From NCBI GenBank assembly GCA_037447605.1, contig CM074812.1, forward strand, positions 2,646,727-2,671,660: a stretch of 24,934 nucleotides of DNA, written 5' to 3'. Below the pieces are notes generated by a model. The model made no database searches. It had not been told where the DNA came from and worked only from the letters and a program-made list of their open reading frames with translations. The position numbers and the translations under genes are program-made. How positions within the stretch are numbered: the stretch's first letter is position 1; the number at the start of each line of letters is the position of its first letter. Origin of the DNA: Zygnema circumcarinatum (Eukaryota > Streptophyta > Zygnematophyceae > Zygnematales > Zygnemataceae). Below, piece by piece: positions 19,401 to 24,934 of this stretch.

Positions 19401-20885
19401 AACGTTTCCGGGTCGAGAGATGATTCCGTCGCCGCTTCAGCTTTCTTCAGCCACTGGTGCTCTGCAAAGTGACGTCAGCCCTGGGCCGAGGGCGTCAGCA
19501 AACCTGCAAGTGGCTAGACACACTTGCAAAGAGCAAGCGAGACACAAGAAAGGAAAGTGTCGCAACTCCCATCAATTGCCGCAAACAAAGTGCAAGAAAG
19601 TGGACACTCTTGAACCCTGATAACCCTAAAAACCCTACAATCCCAGCAAACCCTACAAACCCAACAAACCCAACAAACCCAACAAACCCTACAAACCTAC
19701 AAACCATAAAATACCTAATGGCCCTAAGACCCTAAAAGTGCCTACAAACCATACAGACCGTAAAAACCCTATAAACCCTAAAAACCCTAAGCCATTTTGA
19801 TGGCTATGGAACCGTCATTCTTCGATCAGAGTTGCAGAACCACGTTTTGTTGAAGGGCAGATTCCCAAAACTTGATTCCCTTCACCAGCAACAACAGTGG
19901 CTTGTCTATACCGCGGCAAAAAAAAAAAAGGCTTAAAAGAGAATTTCTTCTAAGCAAATTAGTAAGCGGTTCAAGTGAAGTCCCGAGCACCCATGTCATT
20001 GCTAATATATGCGTTATGATAATCAATTGGACCAAAGAAAAAGAAAAAAAACTCACTCAATGCCTGTTCGGCTGTGATCCTCTCTTGCGGATTTCGACTA
20101 AGCAGACTTCTTGTCAGATTTTTGCCTTCTTCTGATACATTTGACCATGCATTCGAATCCATTTTGATTGAGTCTTTGAGTCTATTTCGGAATATACGGT
20201 CAGTACCTGCCGACATCAACCGGTTGGCCCTTAAAAGTGTCAATTAGACTCCAATAGGGTTGAGAATCAAGATGGAAGGCTTCAACAACAAGGCATCATT
20301 TCTTGCTTTGCCCGAACTTGTGTCGCAATGCCAAAATCAAAAAATGCAATAGCATTTCCTGTTGTTCAAAACAAGCGTCCAATGACTTCATGAAGCACAA
20401 GGGCATATGCTGAAAAAAAAAAAAAAGAATTGGTATGCGCTATGACGATAAGTTCTCCCTGACACAATACCCTTTCACTTTTCAAATCCCTTCTGACTTC
20501 GGTGAATACTTTCCCTCAACCGATGCTTGAATGAAATGACTTATTGCATATCTCCAGCAGCCAAAACCAAACTTAGCATCAAAGAAGAAACAAGAAATGG
20601 TGAGGGCCAAGAAGGTGGGTTAAATTTTCTTTTTCTCATCAGTTACTACTCAAGAAAAGAAATTAGAGAAGGCCAGTGGCACCTATGCATCACCCTATTG
20701 ATTGATTTAAATGCAAAAGCGGGAAACTCGAAGCTTGCTTGCTCTAAAGGGGACCTCTCCGGAGAGTAGAATGTGAAGACAAACGCCGCAGCTCCAAATG
20801 TCAACGTCAGAGTTGTATTCTCCATCGAAGACCTGCAACACGTGAGCACGGCATTCATGAATGGAGCCATGAAGATGACACAGAC

Positions 20886-20919
<34 letters not shown>

Positions 20920-23243
20920 AGAGGGAATGCATCTGCAGAGCCAAAACATAGCCATCCAGGCTTCACCGTCCGCAGATAACGCTGATGAACTCATGCAAAA
21001 CTAGTCCGAAAAAACCTTTCATAACAGCTTCAAAGATGTCAAGGGCCAGTCAGTAACCTCTGGTGCCGTGTATGTGAGAGAACCAAACTTCTCCTTGAAT
21101 TTCTCATCTGCGAACCACAACTCATCACACAAGCCAAGTCAAGTCAAGTCAAGTCAAGTCCATTTGCAACATAAGTACACAATATGCCTTCAGAACGCCC
21201 AAAGCAGCATGCAAAGTACAAAAATGGCAAACACGTCCTTCAGCGTTAAATTGTGCATGCACTTTAGAGAAAGAGAGCGAGAGAGAGCGAGTCTGTGTGA
21301 GAGTGGGAGAGGCTCATAGACGAACATACTCGTTTCGAGTCTGGTTTGAAATAGTTGATTTGCCTACCATGTCAAGAGATGCACTGTTGGTAATTCAGCA
21401 ATTGAAAATATGCAGCGGCAGAGCTGGTCACTCACCACGTCCTACGATCACGGCGTCACTGAAGTCGACAAGCTTTACGACAGCGTTTTGTCCCTTGTTG
21501 CTTTACTGAAAGTTCTCCAACTTAATGGTCCTGCGAAACGGCCCCCCTTCCACCTCACGTGCAAACATGAGCCTAGAGAATGGGCCTCCTCCGAGCTTGT
21601 GACAGCTCCAAGAACTGGGATAAAGGTTAAGGGTTTAGGGTTTAGGGTTTGGGGTTTAGGGTGTAGGGTTTAGGGTTCAGGGTTTAGGGTTGAGGGTTTA
21701 GGGTTCAGGGTTTTCGGGATAGGGTTCAGGGTTTTCGGGATAGGGTTTAGGATTTAGTGTGGGTTTAGGGTTTAGGGTTTAGAGTTTAGAGTTTAGGAGG
21801 GTTAGAATGTTCGGGTTGCAGGGCCGTTCAGCCTGAACGACTGCTTCAAGGCAGTGCGGCAAAAGCCTGCCTGTGCTGTTACTATAATATAGAGACTGCG
21901 CTTTCAATTTTTTTTCCTTTCTGTCGGCAATCGGGAACTCTTTCTCAAGAAGGAGAGATGGCTTGTGCCCATTTCCCAGAAAAGTTGCATATCAATGGCA
22001 AAACGAACGTTTAGCAGTCACACAACTTAGGCGACCATGCATGAGGGGAGAAAGGGGAAGGAGGGGAGGGGAGAAGAGGGGAGGAAGGGGAGGATGGGAG
22101 GGGCAAGGCGGGAGGGAGGGAGGGAAGCGAGGGAGGGAGGGGAGGGACGGAGTGAGGGGAGAGGAGGGTAGGGAGGGGAGGGGAGGGGAGGGGATAGGGG
22201 GGAGGGAGGGGGAGGATGGGAGGGGCAAGACGGGAGGGAGAGAGGGAAGGGAGGGAGGGAGGGAGGGGAGGGAGAGAGTGAGGGAAGAGGAGGGGAGGAG
22301 GAAGAGGGAGGGAATGGGGGGAGGGGTGGGAGTGAGGGGAGAGGAGGGGGGGATGGGAGGGAGGGAGGGAAGGGGGCGAGGGGAGGCAGAGGGGCCTCGA
22401 TACCTTTTCAAATTCGATAATCTACGTGGCATTCGCTCACCTGAGCATTATTCCCCGCGAATGACAGGTGTCCACAATTTCCAGGATAGACCGAAATATA
22501 GAGGCAGCTTGTTTTTCCGTATGTACCCCCTTCTTAACAATCAAGTCCAGAAGCCCATCTCCGGAACACCATTCCAGAATGAGATGCACGTCATGTCTGT
22601 CTTCATACGTTTCCAGGAGGTGCACGCAATTTGCTTGGTCTGAACAGCAAACAATCTCCGCAATCACTGAAATTGTTTTCGACCACGCACTGCCCTCCAC
22701 AAGATTGATTGGATCTTCTGATAAAGAACTGCCTTTATGCCTTCCATTCAACACCATACCATACCATACCATACCAAGATCATTACTAAAAGGAAGGACA
22801 CATATAACGAACACATGTGATCGTTGAACAGGGGGAAATCTCTCGAGCTCCTCACTTTTAACGCAATACATTATGGCGATTTCTGTGACCACCGCCTCCA
22901 CGTCTTTCTTCACAACCAGCTTCTCCTTTGAAACGCGCTTGCAAAGCACTGGCTCCTTACTCCTTAGGTTCGTCGCGCTGTACATAGTTCCAAACCTGCA
23001 AGTTCCAATCTTGCGGTCGACCCGATAGTCCTCGCGCACGTCCTTGTAATCCTGATTCAAAATTTTTTCGACCATACCCCATCGTCCTTCTTTCTTCCTC
23101 CCTCTGCTTTCTTCTGCAGGTTCTGAAAATTCTGAAGGTTCTGAAACCTCCTCCACCTCCTGCCTCTCCTTCCTCCATGAATCACTGTGTTCGCAGCAGG
23201 GTTTCAGCACCGGCAGAAGCCATCCTTTAAGAAAGGCGAACAT
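16430..23243 (-). CDS. Calcium-dependent protein kinase-like gene, 11 exons, degenerate catalytic site and one in-frame TAA
   Basis: Exons in transcript order: 23243-22856, 22639-22441, 21530-21436, 21107-21058, 20832-20739, 20206-20057, 19461-19346, 18519-18352, 18079-17955, 16932-16833, 16495-16430. All phases agree, giving 516 codons plus TGA, a normal CDPK length. The order is kinase domain (about 73-332), junction/autoinhibitory segment and four EF-hand units (about 376-508). Kept residues are the VAIK-type Lys 102, the alpha-C Glu 121, APE 242-244 and the DIW motif. Altered ones are the glycine loop (GTCRFG), HRD (LRT at 195-197) and DFG (DFS at 218-220). TAA is codon 205. CDPKs normally decode calcium by relieving the junction segment. 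This one looks like a pseudokinase or a young pseudogene; a sequencing error at the TAA is also possible. An upstream MGVHC exon (24012-24102) may be the real start. Confidence 0.8.
16510..16760. repeat. GGAGGAGAGGGA 12-mer minisatellite in CDPK intron 10
   Basis: About 20 units of GGAGGAGAGGGA or GGAGGAGAGGTA on the + strand form the pyrimidine tract of intron 10 on the CDPK strand. In copy 1 of the duplication the same point (10921) continues directly without the repeat, so the array arose or was lost after duplication. Confidence 0.9.
16833..16932 (-). CDS. CDPK exon 10 (EF-hand 3 end, EF-hand 4 start)
   Basis: After GTGAAG it encodes YVTLQELREALEDEYVLE and ILRTADADG. EF-hand 3 (loop 457-468) carries Lys at positions 1, 3 and 5, so it should not bind calcium. 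EF-hand 4 begins here (loop 490-501) with Thr at position 1. It ends in phase 0 before GTGAGT. Confidence 0.85.
17113..17862. repeat. Hexamer array (AAGATC/AAGTTC/AAGGTC) in CDPK intron 9
   Basis: Roughly 120 hexamers follow the pattern GATCAA, GTTCAA or GGTCAA, with GCGATC/GACTGC interruptions in the middle (17460-17640). Several frames are open on both strands (KIKIKFK-type on +, DLDLDLEL-type on -). They are repeat by-products because the array lies between two well-supported exons. Confidence 0.92.
17955..18079 (-). CDS. CDPK exon 9 (EF-hand 2)
   Basis: After GCTACAG it encodes EF-hand 2, loop DLDNDGFINYNE (422-433), which is canonical. FMAGMSS and the entering helix of EF-hand 3 follow (PEDMKRAFHTKEKGKG). 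It ends in phase 2 before GTACAG. Confidence 0.88.
18352..18519 (-). CDS. CDPK exon 8 (junction end and EF-hand 1)
   Basis: After GTTACAG it encodes MAAKRLPKSEIRKL and EF-hand 1, loop DKNKDGSLTYHE (386-397). All ligand positions (D, N, D, S, T, E) are canonical, so calcium binding is expected. It ends in phase 0 before GTAAGC. Confidence 0.9.
19118..19275. repeat. CCCTAAAAA array in CDPK intron 7
   Basis: It has about eight perfect 9-base CCCTAAAAA units, then degenerate ones. The telomere-like C-rich strand is +. It lies within the 826-base intron 7. Confidence 0.9.
19346..19461 (-). CDS. CDPK exon 7 (HPW motif and junction segment start)
   Basis: After TTTGCAG it encodes HQWLKKAE (the HPW equivalent), SSLDPETFRRLKGILSMNKM and KRGAGQ, matching the autoinhibitory junction start (LKQFSAMNKLKK). 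It ends in phase 0 before GTGCCA. Confidence 0.85.
19612..19795. repeat. AACCCTACAA / AACCCAACA array in CDPK intron 6
   Basis: Degenerate units of 8-10 bases (ACCCTAAAA, CCCTACAAA, CCCAACAAA) show drift of a telomere-like repeat into other units. It lies within intron 6. Confidence 0.8.
20057..20206 (-). CDS. CDPK exon 6 (kinase C-lobe end)
   Basis: After CGGCAG it encodes TDRIFRNRLKDSIKMDSNAW, a VSEEGKNLTRSLL helix and NPQERITAEQAL, the conserved region before the HPW motif. It ends in phase 1 before GTGAGT. Confidence 0.85.
20739..20832 (-). CDS. CDPK exon 5 (kinase C-lobe)
   Basis: After GTTGCAG it encodes VFDGEYNSDVDIWSCGVCL and ILLSGEVPF, equal to the DIWSAGVILYILLSGVPPF region. No GT donor gives the right phase. 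A GC donor, GCAAGC at 20738, gives phase 1 and joins to exon 6 with only one residue missing relative to the family. Confidence 0.7.
21058..21107 (-). CDS. CDPK exon 4 (activation segment, APE)
   Basis: This short exon of 50 bases lies between TTCGCAG and GTTACT. It encodes EKFKEKFGSLTYTAPE, matching the GSAYYVAPE segment of CDPKs. It ends in phase 0 and continues with Val of exon 5. Confidence 0.8.
21436..21530 (-). CDS. CDPK exon 3 (catalytic loop to DFG region, contains TAA)
   Basis: After GCAG it encodes TIKLENFQ, a TAA at 21505-21503, then SNKGQNAVVKLVDFSDAVIV. The spacing from PENF to DFG in typical CDPKs (14 residues) is kept exactly, with TAA in the place of the second Leu of PENFLL. 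A TTA to TAA change would explain it. The exon ends in phase 1 before GTGAGT. Confidence 0.75.
21623..21800. repeat. TTTAGGG array in CDPK intron 2
   Basis: GGTTTAGGGTTTAGGG units, with GGGTTCAGGGTTTTCGGGAT variants, have the G-rich strand on +. The array sits about 90 bases before the acceptor of exon 3 on the - strand, where it reads as CCCTAAA. Confidence 0.88.
22040..22395. repeat. GGGAGGGA tract in CDPK intron 2
   Basis: Purine-rich on +, so pyrimidine-rich on the CDPK strand just after the exon 2 donor. It is complementary to the purine-rich (on -) leader tract at 23276-23690, so exons 1 and 2 lie between complementary tracts. Confidence 0.8.
22441..22639 (-). CDS. CDPK exon 2 (hinge to catalytic loop)
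   Basis: It starts after GTTCAG in phase 1 and encodes CVHLLETYEDRHDVHLILEW, the hinge and alpha-D/alpha-E region, then CHSRGIML. It ends at AG before GTGAGC in phase 2, exactly at the Arg of the HRD motif. The His of HRD is Leu here. Confidence 0.85.
22747..22780. repeat. ATACC pentamer microsatellite in CDPK intron 1
   Basis: CCATA repeats four to five times within the 216-base intron 1. Similar short pentamer repeats occur at 21139-21162 (AAGTC) and about 24361-24385 (CGATA). Confidence 0.75.
22856..23243 (-). CDS. CDPK exon 1 (N-terminus, kinase N-lobe)
   Basis: The apparent start MFAFLKGW lacks a myristoylation signal. A Glu/Ser-rich linker follows, then DYKDVREDYRV, the glycine loop IGTCRFG (80-85 region), CKRVSK with Lys 102, and TEIAIM with Glu 121. 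It ends in phase 1 before GTGAGG. Four TTCAG/TGCAG acceptor-like sites, 9 bases apart, would start the exon at 23140, 23131, 23122 or 23113 in phase 1, so the true exon may begin there. Confidence 0.75.
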
Positions 23244-23275
23244 GGAGTTGCCTTTCGTTTTCCCGGAATCCAATT

Positions 23276-23690
23276 TTGTCTCTCTCTTCTTTATCGATTT
23301 CCCTCTTATCTCTCTCTCCTCTCTCTTCACTCCCTCCTTTATCTCCTCTCTTCCCCTTCTCTCCCCCTCTTCTCTCTCCTCTCTCCCCTCCCTCTCCTCT
23401 CTTCCTCTTCTCTCTCCTCTCTCTCGACTCGTTCTCCTATCTCCCTCTTCTCTCTCCTCTCCCTCCTCTCTCCCTATTTTCTCACCTCCTCGCCTTTCTC
23501 CCTCTTCTCTCTCTTCTGTCCTCCCTCCCCACCCTCTCCTCTCTCCCTCGTCTCTCTGCTCTTTATCCTCTCCCACTTATCCAACCTTCTCGACTCTCTC
23601 CCCCTCCTCTCTCCCTCTTCTCTCTCCTCTCCCTCCTCTCCCCACTTTCTTATCTAATCTCCTCTCCCTCTCCTCTCTCCCTCGCGCTTT
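23276..23690 (-). repeat. CT-rich tract (GA-rich leader on the CDPK strand)
   Basis: About 400 bases of TCTCTCCTCTC on the + strand, purine-rich on the - strand, lie directly upstream of the apparent CDPK start. The last 23 bases (from 23668) belong to the inverted repeat. A - strand frame open through it (to 23576) is repeat-derived. Confidence 0.75.
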
Positions 23691-24111
23691 CTGCTGTCCA
23701 ACGTCCGTATCGTACGATTCAGATTCGGTTCATTTTTCGAAAGAAATGTATGGACAAGTACGGCGTGGAAAAAAATGGAAAATGATACAGCGGCCCCACT
23801 TTTTGGATATCGGCGCCCCCTTTTGGGAAAAAATGTACTTCTTTTTTTTGGCTAATTATCCCCCCCCCTTGGAACTTTCGGGAGGAGAGATCTTGTAGAC
23901 AATCGGACCCCGCGCCTCGCTCGCAGGATCCGACCGTGCACCGACGTACGGCGCCGCGCATCGCGGCGCGGCCCGCGAGATGCGGCGAGCCTACGGAAAC
24001 GTTGTCCTCACCTGACCCTTTTGGGTCAGAGGTTGCCACGTGGCAGTCTTCCATTGCACAGCCCTGCTGCCGGTCCCCCATTCCGATACAGTGGACCCCC
24101 ATAATATTTTC
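23668..24111. repeat. Left arm of a 444-base inverted repeat
   Basis: It is the reverse complement of 24491-24934 with no length change and very few mismatches; the one noted is ATTCCG here against the complement of CGGCAT. It contains the candidate MGVHC exon on the - strand and GC-rich CGCGCATCGCGGCGCG sequence. The arm continues into the CT tract and may extend further. Confidence 0.93.
24012..24102 (-). CDS. Candidate first coding exon with MGxxC N-terminus (left arm)
   Basis: ATG at 24102 opens a 30-codon frame starting MGVHCIGMG and containing AMEDCHVATSDPKG. It ends in phase 1 at a strong donor (GGTCAG then GTGAGG at 24011). MGxxC is the usual myristoylation/palmitoylation start of plant-type CDPKs. 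The exon is on the CDPK strand, about 770 bases before the apparent kinase start, and its phase fits the acceptors at 23140-23113. A PP2C phosphatase start is the alternative, since MEDxH resembles a PP2C motif, but the spacing around it is unusual. The link to the kinase is inference. Confidence 0.45.
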
Positions 24112-24490
24112 CACCTTGTACAGTGCGTTCCCAAGAAATTCGCCCCGATTTTGCCGAAACCACCTTTTTGTACGGTAACTCAATGTTAACGTATTAGGGG
24201 TGTTAACCTAACCTGACCTATTCTCCAATACAAAATCTGTTAATCGAAACGGATTTCAAACATGGGTCACGCTTTTACGCGTACGGTATGTACGAATAAA
24301 ATCTCTAAGTCGTACGGTATACGTACGGTACCAATAGGAGCTCGTGTATCTAAATCACGGTACGATACGATACGATACGATACGTACGAACAGACATGAA
24401 CTCTAACATAATACCGCTCGCCTATTAGTAACACGGACCTTATATTTGCAAATTACAATATTTTCGCCCAGTATTTGCCGAAACCATGGC
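24112..24490. promoter_or_regulatory. Spacer of the inverted repeat, possible bidirectional promoter
   Basis: These 379 bases separate two divergent MGVHC exons, each beginning about 9 bases inside its arm. It holds CCAAT at 24225-24229 and 24331-24335, GTACGGTATACGTACGGTAC-type short palindromic sequence near 24313-24332, and CGATA pentamers at about 24361-24385. No other gene was seen in it. Confidence 0.4.
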
Positions 24491-24934
24491 GAAAATATTA
24501 TGGGGGTCCACTGTATCGGCATGGGGGACCGGCAGCAGGGCTGTGCAATGGAAGACTGCCACGTGGCAACCTCTGACCCAAAAGGGTCAGGTGAGGACAA
24601 CGTTTCCGTAGGCTCGCCGCATCTCGCGGGCCGCGCCGCGATGCGCGGCGCCGTACGTCGGTGCACGGTCGGATCCTGCGAGCGAGGCGCGGGGTCCGAT
24701 TGTCTACAAGATCTCTCCTCCCGAAAGTTCCAAGGGGGGGGGATAATTAGCCAAAAAAAAGAAGTACATTTTTTCCCAAAAGGGGGCGCCGATATCCAAA
24801 AAGTGGGGCCGCTGTATCATTTTCCATTTTTTTCCACGCCGTACTTGTCCATACATTTCTTTCGAAAAATGAACCGAATCTGAATCGTACGATACGGACG
24901 TTGGACAGCAGAAAGCGCGAGGGAGAGAGGAGAG
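24491..24934. repeat. Right arm of the inverted repeat (runs off the window)
   Basis: It mirrors 23668-24111 and is still matching at the last base (GAGGGAGAGAGGAGAG), so the repeat probably continues outside. It could be a large palindrome, a head-to-head gene duplication or an assembly artefact. Confidence 0.93.
24500..24590 (+). CDS. Candidate first coding exon with MGxxC N-terminus (right arm)
   Basis: This is the mirror copy of 24012-24102, with the same 30 codons and the same GTGAGG donor at 24591. It points right, out of the window. If the left copy is the CDPK start, this one predicts a second, divergent CDPK beyond position 24934. Confidence 0.4.

Noticed and set aside
21436-21530. 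Reassigned genetic code with TAA as Gln
   Set aside because: Only one TAA occurs in 516 kinase codons, no TAG occurs, and TAA ends the left-hand gene at 3696-3698.
24012-24102. PP2C phosphatase first exon (MEDxH motif)
   Set aside because: Kept only as an alternative. The residues around MED lack the usual Arg spacing, and orientation, phase and MGxxC fit a CDPK start better.

Overview
This window is eukaryotic nuclear DNA. Its genes are split by GT-AG introns, the leaders are purine-rich, and there are many simple repeats and plant-type telomere-like (TTTAGGG) tracts inside introns. The best-preserved gene is a calcium-dependent protein kinase (CDPK). That family occurs in plants, green algae, apicomplexans, chromerids, dinoflagellates and ciliates, and the sequence here looks plant-like. 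A green alga or related CDPK-bearing protist is the best guess. No species is claimed, and there is no sign of bacterial or viral genes.

Layout. (1) Positions 1-3698, + strand: the last two exons of a gene for a long, low-complexity, probably disordered protein that starts before the window. (2) About 4200-5400: a regulatory stretch with a TGACG/G-box array, several CCAAT boxes, two inverted repeats and a duplicated promoter block. (3) Positions 5410-8340, + strand: a three-exon gene for a protein with a Pro/Ser-rich N-terminus, a possible ubiquitin-like fold and 11-residue amphipathic repeats, disrupted in exon 2. (4) About 5641-10940 and 10978-16510: two diverged tandem copies of one block of about 5.3-5.5 kb. 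The second copy carries a 5'-truncated version of the 11-mer gene, and the first carries an orphan copy of the last CDPK exon. (5) Positions 16430-23243, - strand: an 11-exon CDPK-like gene whose splice phases I rebuilt exon by exon (516 codons plus stop). (6) Positions 23668-24934: an inverted repeat with 444-base arms around a 379-base spacer. Each arm carries a short exon starting MGVHC, and the arrangement looks like a divergent shared promoter.

Main points of interest. The CDPK has a consistent exon structure but a single in-frame TAA at codon 205 and a degenerate active site (HRD replaced by LRT, DFG by DFS). EF-hands 1 and 2 are canonical, EF-hand 3 has lost all its acidic ligands, and EF-hand 4 is altered. 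The MGVHC exon in the left arm lies upstream of the kinase on the same strand and ends in phase 1. Four phase-compatible acceptors lie inside the apparent first kinase exon, so it may be the true myristoylated CDPK N-terminus. The right arm would then start a second, divergent CDPK outside the window. In both copies of the 11-mer gene, exon 2 sits between a long pyrimidine tract and a long complementary purine tract, so pre-mRNA pairing around that exon is possible.

Limits. All gene models come from reading splice sites, phase and family resemblance by eye. No alignment, expression or database search was possible.
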